Below, piece by piece: positions 49,144 through 60,739 of a stretch of 64,000 bases of DNA. The notes beneath the pieces are model-generated. The model had not been told where the DNA came from. It worked only from the letters and a program-made list of their open reading frames with translations, and ran no database searches. The position numbers and the translations under genes were made by a program. Every line of letters begins with the position of its first letter. The stretch's first letter is position 1. The DNA comes from Cenococcum geophilum 1.58 (taxonomy: Eukaryota > Ascomycota > Dothideomycetes > Gloniales > Gloniaceae), in contig KV748196.1 in the NCBI GenBank assembly GCA_001692895.1, forward strand, positions 1 to 64,000, given 5' to 3'.

Positions 49144-49336
49144 TGTTACGGAACCCTACTGCAGGGGCCTCTATAGGAGAGCCCCGTGCTCTCGCGTACA
49201 CCTCGCGTACAGCTTATATCAGCTACGCGTAGGTATATCACCTCCTTACGCCCTCGACCCTTACGATCGATCGCGCAACGTCTTGTAGACTCCTCGAATA
49301 CATACGCTTTGTAGCCACTGTCCACGTCCCATAACA
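49144..49336. mobile_element. LTR (solo, or 5' LTR of the following Gypsy relic), 193 bp
   Basis: The ends TGTTACGG and CCATAACA are inverted repeats of LTR type, and GC content is normal with little RIP. The flanking pentamers (TAAAG and TTACA) do not match, so either it is the 5' LTR of the gag-protease relic that follows or its flanks were rearranged. The minus-strand frame 49146-49337 lies wholly inside it and is not a gene. Confidence 0.6.
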
Positions 49337-49339
49337 TTA

Positions 49340-52300
49340 CATTGCGCCTTTTTTACCACTAACGCTTAGCCTACGACCAATTCTACGTCTTTGTAATACT
49401 GTAGGCGCTACTAAAAGCAGCGTGTCTATAAATTACCTTACTTTATACTTTTAAGGAACCTATAATAGTAAGACGATATCCCTTACTAGCTACTATGTTA
49501 AACCTAAAGAATAATCCAATACCTATACTTAACCTATAACGCCAATTAATCCTAAGAGAATTCAATTTATTAGCCCTAGCCTTAACCCCTAAGGAGACGG
49601 ACACTAATAATATCTTATTTTTTATTAACTATATAACTATAGATAAGCAAATAGAAGGGCTATTACCTATTAAAATTAATATAAGACGCCGAGACGTTTG
49701 CAAAAATGGTAGTATAAGACCCTAATAAATACTACCGCCTTTTATAGAACTACTACCTAAAGCTTATACGAGCCGAGATGTATACTGCTTAAGATTGCGA
49801 TATTATCTAAGACCTATAAGCTTATAAGGCGCTTACTGATAATATATATTAAGAAACTAAAGATAACCTCCGCGTGTCTAAACACGACGTCTAATAGTTA
49901 AAGAAGGCTAAGATTATACTAATTGCTATAGTTACTAAAAGAGAAGGTATAATTAAATACCTATAATCTTAGCTTAATAAGCATATTAGTAATAACGCTA
50001 AATACTTCTTTACTATATATAACGCTACCTAAGTCTTTACGCCCTTAGTAACTTTACCTACTTAATGCTTAATAGAGGGCTAGTGCTAAGTAGCTTTACC
50101 TAATAGAAACCCCTACTAAAGTAGCGATAATAAAAGCTATAATAATTGGACCTAAACTGCCACTATAGGGTTTAATGTACGCTACCCTAATCCTCTAGTC
50201 TTTTAGGGAGACCGTAAGGAATACAGCTACTAGAAGATATAAATCCGCGAGAAACTAACTTAAAGCGCCTGCCTTTTTTCTATGGAAGATATTAAGATTA
50301 GCTATATTATCGGGCGAATAAAGGGTATATTGTTTAATAGACTCTTCGCCTAATAGGAGACTAGTGGCCCCTAAAAGTGGCAGTCCTACTAAAAAGTCCT
50401 TAATAATCTTAACCTAATATACCGCGACTATAACCTACTAGCCACTAACTAAGCTAAACTACGTATTCTAAAAATAAGCCCTACTAAATTATGTAATAAA
50501 TTCTATATTAAATTTTAGGAATATACCGGAGCCCTTACCTAAGATGATACTAAAGACTAGGAGGACCTTTTTAAAAAAAGTTACTTATTGCCTTAGTTAC
50601 GAAGCCGCTAGCTATAATTATAACGATGTTTATAATGTGGTAGCAGCTCTATAGAAGATTAAATAATAATTAAATTATATTGCTACTGCTAACCCTTACC
50701 TAAAGACCTTTTTATAAAAGCCCCCCGGGCCCACCAAACCTATATATACTAAGCCACTAATACCTACTAAGCTCGGACCCCTAGAACTCGGCCACCTCCG
50801 GAAGTCGGCCACCCAACCAAAATCAAACCACCAATTTGTCAACTTATTTTCTCCACAACGAATCGATTAATATGGACCAAAATAAGTAGAACTTATAAAT
50901 AGCTATCGTAGATTCTAAATCTGGTGTTTATAAGTATGCGCGAAAAGCTATACTTGCATACGGTGTCCCTTTGTTTGTTTTAAGCGATTAATTAAGTGGT
51001 ATACTACTAGGGCAATTTATATACTAATATAAATAGTAATTAACTTCTATATAGGTGGCCTTGCTTATTAATTGGGTACTTAAATATAATTTATAAATAT
51101 TTATTCCCTTATATATATAATTATAAAAGAATAGTAATCTAAATGATTAATTAAAATAGCGATATAAAGCCCCTAAGTAAAATATAGGTAATTAGGTATT
51201 TTAAATAAAAAATTTATATAAATTTTTTTCCCTAGTTAATAGAAAGTATGTAAGTTAATAGGGCGTAACTAAAGTAAATTTAAAAATTATATAACCTTTA
51301 TAAAAAAGTATAAAGGAAGGTTAATAGATAAGTAGAAAATACCCAATATATAAATAAATTTAAAGTTATATTAAGTGTATATATAAACTAAATTACTACC
51401 AAAGATACCTTTAAAGAGAAAACTTTTATATAGTTACTAAATAATTATAAATAGGTATTTATTATAGGGATAATATCTACCCTTAATTACTCAATTAAAC
51501 TTCTTATNATTTTTAAAGGAAAANACTTTTAATTAATATAATTCTACCAAGGAAAAACACNCTATTAGGTATATATAATATTAAAAAATAGTTAAAAGAA
51601 TAAATATTATTATATTTAACTAATTTACTAATATTTTCTTATATATAACTGGGTTTTTTAGCAATAAAGCTTAATTATTATTTTTAATAGCTATATAAGC
51701 CACTATATAATTAAGTTTTTATTAAAATATATATAATATAATATATAACTTTATTTTCTACTGCTTTATTTAATATAATAACCCTTAAATCTATTGTATT
51801 TCTCCTCTATAAAATTAAAATATTAGGACTAAATTATAGAGCTTATATTTCTTTATAATATAACTTAAATTAAAGGGTGCTGCTTTACTAAGTATAACTA
51901 CAAAGCCTAAAAGGAAGGTCTTTTAGCAAAAATAGTTAAATTTAGGTAGTATACCTTTAGTATTTATCTATAGAATCTACGTAAGGGCTTTAAGTCTTTA
52001 TAGGTTAAAAATAAGGCTTTAATAAAGGCTTTAAGCTTTAAATAAGCTAACCGTTATTAGTTTAATACTATAGACATCCTAAAAAAGCCTTATAATATAT
52101 ATTAAGTAGTTTATAGCCTTTATAACAAATATATACTTAGTTAAAAGACTTAGTTACTTTTCTAAAAAGGAAGTCACTAACTTAAGCAACTTACTGTAGA
52201 GACTATATATAAGGACGCTTAAATATATAGCTCGCAATCGTAGCTTAAAGACCTTAAAGGTCTAAAAATTCATAGGTGGGTGGCTATAGGTCTAAATATA

Positions 52301-53380
52301 GATTTTAGAAATATAGATTTGGTTAAGTAAGGTATAGAGGAGGTAGAGAAAAAAGAGGCTAAAATAACGACAAAGGAGTTAAAATCAAAGCCTGAAAATG
52401 CGCTAGGTAGAAAGGCCAGGGCCAATATATTAAATTGCACGTAGGGGTAGGAGGTTAAGTTGATTTAATTAAGTATAGATAGCTTTAAAAGTGGTGGGGT
52501 TTGATTCGCTTAAGTGGCCGAGTTCGGGGGCGGCCGAGTTCTAGGGGTCCGAGCTTACCTTAAGTACTACTAGAACTAATATTGATTTCTCTATACTAAC
52601 CTTCCTATAAAAACTCCTAGATGGAGAGTACGAGCTACTTAAGAAACTAGGACGCTGCTATAGATACTATTAAGAAGGCTATTATTATAATAACCTAAAC
52701 TGCTTAATGGCTAGGTTTAGTAGCTGCCGCCTAATACTTAACCTAATACCCTAAATATTAAATACGTTGCTATATGCTACTACCGTATAAGACAAAGATA
52801 TAGTAATAGCGGTAGAGTTGGATATAGAAGCGGAAAACGCTAAGTCCTAGCCCTAAGTTGTAGGTTAGGACGCCTTAATAATAGAGGGATTTATATATCG
52901 GCTTACTTAATAGATAACTCTATAAAGATAAATAGACAGAAATAGATAGTTTTACCTATAATAGGAACTACTACTAAAAAATAATATAAAAGCTGTTTTA
53001 TAATTAATTGCGAAGCTATTAATAAATTTATAGATACCTAATTTGTGTGTACTTATAACTTACTTACCTTACCCCTTACTAAAGCCTGTGCCCTATAACT
53101 CGCTAACGGTAATTATATTGTATAGAAGATTACCTATATAGTATAACTCTACCTAGATATAAATAGGCACTAGGAAAAACTTTAGGCCTATATTATACTA
53201 CTTACTAACTACCCTATTATTCTTAAAATAAACTAGCTTAAATAATATAACCCTACCATTAACTAGAAGAAGAGAGAAGTAACCTTTAACTTTAAATACT
53301 GTAGAGAGACTTGCCTAGGGTATAGCCTAGCCACCTCTATTTACTCCCTAGGATATTAACCTAAGGAACCCCTTATTACC
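49340..53380 (+). mobile_element. Third Gypsy-type relic: gag and protease only
   Basis: Plus-strand gag-like text (for example VRYPNPLVFQGDRKEY near 50175 and KWQSYQKVLNNLNLIYRDYN near 50380) leads to a CCHC-type zinc knuckle near 52648-52700. A retropepsin-like zone follows (about 52990-53330). No RT or integrase is present, and the relic ends near 53380. It is broken by RIP throughout and split by a DNA transposon at 50770-52555. The sequence differs from the two chromovirus copies, so it is another Gypsy-like family. Confidence 0.7.
50770..52555 (+). mobile_element. pogo/Fot-type DNA transposon, decayed, 1.79 kb
   Basis: Ends AGCTCGGACCCCTAGAACTC inverted on both sides, flanked by TA (50768-50769 and 52556-52557). 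The left end has TCGGCCAC twice, 17 bp apart, and the right end has the same motif 16 bp apart. From 50873 the plus strand encodes a start matching the N-terminus of pogo-type transposases. MDQNK, then YKYARKAILAYGVPLFVLSD, is a Psq-type helix-turn-helix. It continues into a degraded CENP-B/Tc5-type second domain (LTSI...LLINWVLKYNL near 51035). The remaining 1.2 kb is too AT-shifted to show the DDE catalytic part. Three ambiguous bases (51508, 51524 and 51561) lie inside. It sits in the gag of the Gypsy relic and so is the younger of the two. Confidence 0.8.
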
Positions 53381-53429
53381 CTATTTATAACTAACTACTA
53401 CTATATATATCGGCAAAATATAGTACCCT

Positions 53430-53612
53430 TCTAATGGCCTTAATGGTTGGTGGTTGACGCAATTGGCGCGCAGTTGAGGGCATTTGGCAACCCGACCGAC
53501 TAGCCTATGTCGTGTTTTTTTGACACGCAGCCTACGCGCAGCCTGCGCGCAACCTATGCGCAACCTGCGCGTAACCTGCACGCAACCTGCAACTATAATT
53601 GTATTTGGAGCC
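53430..53612. repeat. GC-rich island with 11-bp tandem repeat
   Basis: An unRIPed stretch containing six successive 11-bp units of GCGCAACCTGC type (about 53524-53590). It is preceded by TTGGTGGTTGACGC. The minus-strand frame 53381-53614 is created by this repeat. No terminal repeats or target duplication could be found, so the origin is open (mobile-element fragment or local expansion). Confidence 0.6.
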
Positions 53613-53629
53613 ATCTACCTCTTTTATAC

Positions 53630-53850
53630 CAATAGTATATTTTAGATAATAAAAAAGGCTACTTTAAAGCTATTTATAAGGCTAGTAAGGTAAATTGTAT
53701 ACACTTTCTTATATAATCTAATATATTATTTTAGATAATATAATATAATATTCTAACTGTTTTATAATATATTCTAAAATTATAAAACCTTTCCTGCTTT
53801 CCCTACGATAATAATATAATATAAGTATTTAGCTTTACTAGCATAGTATA
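53630..53850. other. AT-rich spacer
   Basis: Very AT-rich with repeated TTTTAGATAATA and TATAATAT motifs. No gene seen. Confidence 0.5.
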
Positions 53851-53859
53851 TATATATAG

Positions 53860-55310
53860 CCAAAAAGTAGCTACTAAGAGTAGCAGATATAGGCCGAAAG
53901 AAAGGTAGATTAAGAGCTAGTATATATAATAAAGAAGCCGTAGTTATCCTATAGGAGAATATAGAAAGTCCTGCACCTAATCTCCTACTAAAAACTCTAC
54001 TAGCTCCTCTATACTAGAGTCTAGAGTATATATTATAAACTTTATATACTGCTCCTTATTCTTAATTAAATTTAATATTACTTTCCCGTTACTATATTAG
54101 CTATAGCTATCCTCTATAAGGCTATAGTACTGCTTAAATTGTATAAATAACTTATTAGATTTAAACCTTTCCGGCCTAGGCTTGCTAGTTCCTGTATTTA
54201 GGATAAAGTAATAAACTAGGGCAGAGGATGTATATTCTACTGAATTTAATAAACTTAGCTAGTTCTAAAAGTTGAATTAGCAAATATCGTAGTAGTAGTA
54301 AGGCCCTAGATTTTCTAGCTTACTCTAGAGCTCTCCCTTTAAGATAGACTTGGTGGACTAGTTTGGCCTACTTTAGAGCTCTCTATTTGGGACAGACTTA
54401 GTAAACTAGTTTAGCCTACTCTAGAGCTCTCCCTTTGAGATAGGCTTAGTGGATTAGATAGTATAGCCTGGCTCACTAATAAATAGCCTAAGTTAATAAT
54501 CGCGTTAGTTTCGTTATCGCTAAGGCTTATAAGGAACCTCTCTCTTACATTATTGCTTAGATCCGCTATAAGGTTATTAAGGTTATCTTTATATAGGTCC
54601 TTAATAATTTCTATAGTTAATTAATCCGGCATTAGGCCTGTAGTATATTTAATAACTATAGGCTAAAGCCGTAGCTAGATTCTAGATTGCCGTTTTCTAG
54701 ATATTTGGTTCTAGCCGCCTAAGAGGTTAGCGTAGGCTTCTATAACGGGTTAGAGAATAATAATAGGTAGTAAAATACTGGATATGCACTAACTACTAAT
54801 AATAGTACTATAAAAGTTATCTGTTCCCTTAGACCCAGTTCTATACTCCCTAATTATATAATATATTGCTATTAAAATAAAAGTAATAGTGTTACCGGTA
54901 AGCTTTTTAAATATATTATAAGAGCAGGGTAATTAGGTAAGGCCGTTCTTTCCTCTACTATAAAATATACTAGCTATGCTAGTAACTATCGCGTTAAAAC
55001 GGAAGCGGTTATTACTTAGCTATTAACTCTTATTAGTATTTTACTAAATAGCACGGGCAAAATACCTTTGTATAATCCAGCGCAATAAAATTGTAATTAG
55101 TTAGTAGTTCCATAATAAGTTCAGGCGCGTTGTTAAACCCTAGCCTATATACCTCCCTTATAATTATATAAGCCTTTATAATCGCGTAGTTCCTAAAGTT
55201 CCCTATTACGTTAAATAGCTATATATAATATTAAGATTGTTAGTGGATAATTTAATATAATATTTCTAGTATATAGATACCTTACAAGCGGACACCGGGT
55301 CAGGAATACG
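53860..55310 (-). pseudogene. Unknown RIP-degraded coding-like relic
   Basis: Minus-strand coding-like text of about 450 codons, N-terminus near 55310. It includes NNRFRFNAIVTSIASIFYSR (near 54980), TGNTITFILIAIYYIIREYR (near 54860) and DLSNNVRERFLISLSDNET (near 54530). A triplicated Ser/Gln-rich 16-residue repeat follows. No domain recognised. Unrelated to the retroelements in this window as far as I can see. Confidence 0.35.
54319..54461. repeat. 48-bp tandem repeat, 3 copies
   Basis: Units at 54319-54366, 54367-54414 and 54415-54461 share CT(C/T)TAGAGCTCTC and AGACTTAGTGGACTAG. A 48-bp period preserves frame, so the parent protein had a 16-residue repeat. Confidence 0.8.
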
Positions 55311-58300
55311 ATTAGCTTTTTTTTACACTGCTTTTAGCTGCTTTAAAATGGCTTCTAACTATGCCTTTTTTATTATATCCTTAATAAGGCCTAAAAAGCG
55401 GTCGAACTACGGGTTAATAAGATGCCTATTATAAGTCCCAGAGTTAGTTACTAGTCTTACTAGTAAAATGGACCTACAAAGCGCAAATATAGGCTTATAT
55501 CTCTTAGGTAGGTTTTCTTTTATACGTCGCCGTTATAATATTTAGAGGTACTCTTCTCTTGCCTATAGCGCGGCAGTTAGGTTAAAATCGTCTTTATAGT
55601 CTAACTCGTCCTTACTTTCCCTAGCGCTATTTAGGTCCCCTTTAGATTAAATACTAGGTTAGTGTACTCTGTATTAGAGGGAGGTTACTTGTCTTATGGA
55701 CGAAGCTATATTAGGGTTTAGGCGGACACGGCTTACTAGGGAGAATATAAAGCTAAATATTAGTTATTTACGCGATAAGGTATAGATTAGGCGCGCGGAA
55801 GAGTATTTTAAACTAGTACGTAATTATTTACGCAGTAAGGTACGGATTAGATATATAGGAAAGTATTTTAAACTAATACGCAATTATTAAGAGCCGGAGG
55901 TATATTGCGAAGATGCTACTTTTTATAGCGGTTGGCGGTTAGATAGTAAAGAGAGTGTTTTATTTACTAGGGCCCATTAAGTACTAAATAGTAGAGGAGA
56001 CTATTAAGTATTATAGTTAGACTCCGGTTATATATAAAGGTATAACCTACCTTAACTAAAAGATTGGGACTTTACGTTTTTAACTAAGCTAGTTCTACTA
56101 CCAGATTATTAATAAATTTAGTAGATTTATTAATATTTAGTTACTATCGTTTTATAAAAGAAGCAGGTATAGACTCGCAGTCACTATCCTTATTATTAGA
56201 GATTACCCTTTTTAGCTAGAGGCGGCCATATACATTCTATATATTATTAGCCAGCTTAATATATTATATACGACGTTAATAGGGTCTATTACGTGCCTGC
56301 TCCTTTTTACGCCCAAATATAACTAAACCAGAGTTATAATATTGCTCGTTCTAGCTAGGTTCCACGTGCTTATTCTAGCTAGGCTCTACATACTTATTCT
56401 CCGTTAGCGCGTTTTTCCTTCTATTAGCTAGGACGTAGGCAACTTCTAGTAGTAGGCTAGGTAGAGACGTAAGGTTAATTATACTAGTTATCCTCGTTTC
56501 CTTATTATACGTTAACTTAAAGTAGGGTTCTTGCTACTAGTTTAAGTGTTTAATAACGCGTTTTTACGTTTACCTACTATAGTAACACTCCTATATTTGC
56601 CTGGTTAGCAGAATGTATAGCTTATAGCTAAAATAGGTTACCTTATAGCTATTTCTATAATGTCTAGAGCGTATATAGATTAATAACTTAAAAGAATATA
56701 TACTGGTATAGTATATATTAGACTAATGGCAGTATTAGTAGGAGTATTATTGCTATAGTGCTTGCAAATAACTTAAATAGGGGTGCATTTATTGTAATTA
56801 GCTACTAGTTCTAACCGGTTATAGTTAAGCCGCGACCGCGACCTATTAACTCGCGTTAAGTTAGTAGTTAAGAAAACATTATTATATAGTTAAAGATTGT
56901 TTAATACTATTTGCTATTATACGCGAAACTATTTTATTCTATTAGCATATCTTTTAGCAGATACGGTATAGGTATATAAAAGGTTAAACGTTAATCCTAG
57001 TAATAAAAGTAGTAGGCTAGTAAGGCTTGTGTCTAAATTTAATAGGGAGGTACCTTATTAAACTACTTTACCCACCTAAGGCGCTGGCTTTTAGATCCTA
57101 TACCTTATTCTAGTCTACTTATACTAGGTTTAACACTCGTCTCGCGTTTAAAGCGAAGCTTATCTACCTTATCTATGTAGCTCGCTAGTATAGATAATAC
57201 TAGGGTAGGCACAGGCGGTATATAGGATAGTAATGACACTTCTATATAGTTATATCGCCATATTCTACACCCTTATACAACACCTAGTATTTCTACCGTA
57301 AATATCCAACGTTATTCTTCCGTGTTGTTAACCTTGCTAGCCTATAGTAAGCCTAACCTATCCCCTATATATGTATTATAATAGCAATTAAATTTAGCAG
57401 AATAGTAAGGAAAGCGTAAGTATAGATATAAGGATTAGGTATTAAATACTAAGAGCGAGCCAGGGACGGTATTAATATATATTACCCTAACGAGTTCACT
57501 AGAAAGAATAGGTATAAACTTTAGGCTTTATTATCTAATCCCCTTAGGCGTTTTAAAAATGCTGGATAAGTTATAAGAATATCCTAAGACATATTATTCT
57601 GAGACTCCCTCGCTTAATAGCACGCCGAAGGGCTCTAATATTAAGCCGTCTACCTTTATATATAGTAATCTATTAAACCAGTAAGTATTCCGAATAAAGT
57701 AGTGGCTTTAAGGCGCATAATCTATGCTGCGGTTATAGTTGCCTTCGCCTTTTTTGTTACGGGTTAAGGCGTAGAGTAAGGGCTCTTTTTTGACTAGGAG
57801 AGGTTTTTTAGGATAGCTATAGCTTAAGTATCGCCTTAGTATTAACCTATTTACCTATTCTACCTATTCTTATACGTATAGAGTATAAGTTATTTAGTAA
57901 AGGCAAGGGTGCGGAAATAGAGGGTAAGTGATTGTATTGTTCTTGGCTGGCAGCGTAGACTATAAATACGAGTTAGTAACGCTAAATTAACTTTAAATAG
58001 TAACTTACTTGTTCTTCTTTGTTCTATTATAAATAAAAACCTATTTATTTCTTATAGAAATATATCCTTAACCGCACTATGCCATTTCTCTTTATTTATA
58101 AGCTGAATTCGTTCTCTAGCTATCTTGTTGCTAACATAGTAGTAAAGCATTTTGCTTTTAGAGTTAAAGTTAATATCCTAGCCTAGCATGTCTATAAATA
58201 TATTAAAGCTTGGATTATTAATATATATATTTAGGGCGTTATTCTTACTAATTGCTAGCTTTTGGGTTGGGATAATTATTAGCTCTTTGTCAGCTGCCCG

Positions 58301-59000
58301 CCGGATTAGTATTATTATTATCCTATATAACCTTAGTGTTCCCTCCTACCTTATTACCTTTGGTATGCCGGCCGGTGGATAATACGCGATGGCGGAGTGT
58401 GGGAGTACTAGGTTGCCTATTGTAATTTGCCTAATAGGAGCCGTTTTGTTTATTTAATACGTCGCGTTATAGCTGTAGTGCTAGGTAAGTTGTTTAATAT
58501 ATTTAGTATATAAATTCTTAGGTAAACCTAGAAATATAAATAGGAATTCATTAGAGATTTCGTTTAATATTTGCCGTATTTATACCTTACTTATAAGGGA
58601 GCGTAGTGGCTATCTAAGGAGCCCGCGCGTCGACATTTTAATTTTAATATTATAGTAGATCGTATTGTATTGTTTATTCGTAACCCTAAGATCTCGCTTA
58701 AGAGTGTCTTTGGTGTTATGGCTTAGGTCTATTATTAATACTATAATTCCAAAAGCGTTGGGGGAGGTGCGGTAGGAAAGACGTCTTAATTACGCGCTAA
58801 GACTAATATATAGGATTGTGTAGATAGGTAACTATATTGTTTAGTTATATATAAAACAATTGGTTAAATATCTTATAAGAAATAAATAAGTGTATTAGCG
58901 AACGCTTCTCTACCCGCTATACTACCTGGACTTATAAGCCTCCTCCTATCTATTTTATGTCTCCTCCGTCTTAATAAGCTCGATTTAGTACCTAAATTCG
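55311..59000. other. Unassigned RIP-degraded region
   Basis: Long coding-like texts appear on both strands. Examples on the plus strand are RLTRENIKLNISYLRDKV (near 55725) and SVFGVMA (near 58705). The open piece 58188-58382 (IIISSLSAARRISIII) is hydrophobic only because of AT bias. No domain was recognised with confidence, and no terminal structures, LTRs or tRNAs were found. The short repeat ACGC(G/A)(A/G)TAAGGTA at 55770-55835 is a local 66-bp duplication. The zone probably holds one or two dead host-like genes. Confidence 0.3.
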
Positions 59001-59139
59001 GTAATACTTTTTATATATATATATATAAATTTTTTTTTTATCTCTATTGTATTATACTACGTATAATACTGCGTATATAGCCTCTAGGCTATAGCGCTAT
59101 AGTTCTATATATATAAATCCCTTCTAGGCAGCTTAATAT

Positions 59140-60345
59140 ATACTAGTAACTATATTTATTAATACTTTAAGACGCCTAGTTAGCCCTTAACTAGTGGAGC
59201 CTAGTTAGCACGATTAGAGGTCCTAACCTCCGCTAAAATACTTAATATCCCTAATAAGGGCTAGAATATTATCAGCGAAAACGGAGATATTCTACTATAA
59301 GTTAATAAGATCTTAGGTCCGTCTAGCTTAATAGAGGAGTATCTAAGCTCTTAGTATAATCTTTTAAGAGAAGATATAATTAAACCGTTAAGAGAGGTAG
59401 TGGGTTAAATTAGAGTAGACCCTTTTAGTTTGCCGGAATCTAGATATGGTAATAGAATCGGTATATATAAATAGGTAAGTATGCTATAATTCTAAAGCAG
59501 TTATCCCCTGACATCTATAAGGCCTATATTAGCTTAGTAATATTTTTACCTTAAGGGCTAGTAATCCGCGTGGCGTTCTTACTTAGGAGAGTAGGGAAGA
59601 TGATCCGTTAGGATTAGTTAAAAAGACTAGTCGCTAGGTCTCTAGTTGCTTTAACTCCTAAGACTAATATTTTTTAAATGAAATATATACTTGTAATAGC
59701 GGCGGCGAGACTATTAGCTGTATTAGAATAGAATCCTCTAGAGGTTAACTTATTCTTTAAGACCTAAAGAGATTAAGATTAACTTATCCGTATTATAGAC
59801 GATGGTTAAGGAATAAACTAGATTTTATGAAGTTAGTTACTATACTATATTAGTATTATAAAAGCTAATAAGAGAGCTGTAAGTGTGCGATGTTTTTTAA
59901 ATAAGAAGATATCTAACTATTAATAGATTCCCGTTATTAGAACACCTTGTTTAAGTTTAATAGAATATTAAAGCACTATAATACGTTATAAATAAGCCTT
60001 ATACGGATCTTAGCTCAATTATAGCTATTAAGGATGCTTCCTTATTTGAGAATGTTTATATTCTTAAAGACTGGCCAGATATAACTACTATAGGGCTTAA
60101 AGCCACTGCGCTGAAACGAGTTCTTATAAAGCGTTTTGTAATAATCTAAGGACCTCTAGGCACTAGAAAAATGTAGCTTTAAAGGCGTTGCTTAGTAATA
60201 TAATAATAGGAGATCCCCTTATTATTATTACATGTTATATAAACTATGCGCTAGACTAGTTATCTAGGTATATTGCTTAAAGTAACCGTCTTAATACTAT
60301 CGCTTATACGGATAGACGATATTACACTATATTGGGCGCTAGGGC
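59140..60345 (+). pseudogene. ZNFX1-like SF1 helicase fragment, RIP-killed
   Basis: Plus-strand coding-like text of about 400 codons matches the region leading into the helicase core of fungal NFX1-type zinc-finger helicases. Visible pieces are an arginine/tryptophan-rich pre-domain, VVTILY-KS-like text, SLIRILAQL (near 60000) and a degraded Walker A in the place of GPPGTGKT (near 60150-60172). TCYTNHALDQ-like text (TCYINYALD near 60228) and ILGARAIG (near 60335) follow. Then the frame runs into a minisatellite and stops matching. Family members bind RNA and are about 1,000-2,000 aa, so this is an N-terminal to mid fragment, dead by many RIP-type stops. I infer the assignment from the motif order only. 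Confidence 0.65.
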
Positions 60346-60399
60346 CATAGGGGTAAGAAGAAGAGGAAGTGTTAGGGCTCCCTCTTTTTATATTTTATA

Positions 60400-60690
60400 T
60401 TTTATGTTTTTATATTATCTTATATTATCCTACTATTGTCCTGCCATTGTATTATATTGTCCTATATTGTCCTACTATTGTCCCGCCATTATGTTATATT
60501 ATCCTATTATTGTCCTACTATTGTGTTATATTGTCCTATTATTGTCCTACTATTATGTTATATTGTCCTGTTATTATCCTACCATTATATTATATTGTCT
60601 TGCCATTGTCCTACCATTATGCTATATTGTCCTATTATTGTTCTGCCATTATGTTATATTGTTTTATTATTGTCTTATATTATCTTGCTA
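60400..60690 (+). repeat. 11-bp/32-bp minisatellite
   Basis: TGTCCTACTAT, TGTCCTGCCAT and TATGTTATAT units alternate, giving a higher-order period of about 32 bp, repeated about eight times. Open frames in three phases here (Tyr/Cys/Pro/Ile/Val-rich) come from the repeat and are not proteins. Confidence 0.8.
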
Positions 60691-60739
60691 TTGTCTCGGT
60701 ACTGCTATATACTTTTACCATTTACTAAGATTATGGTTA

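Noticed and set aside
58188-58382. Hydrophobic 64-codon frame resembling a membrane protein
   Set aside because: Hydrophobicity comes from ATA/ATT/TTA-rich RIPed DNA. It is embedded in longer degraded text of another frame.
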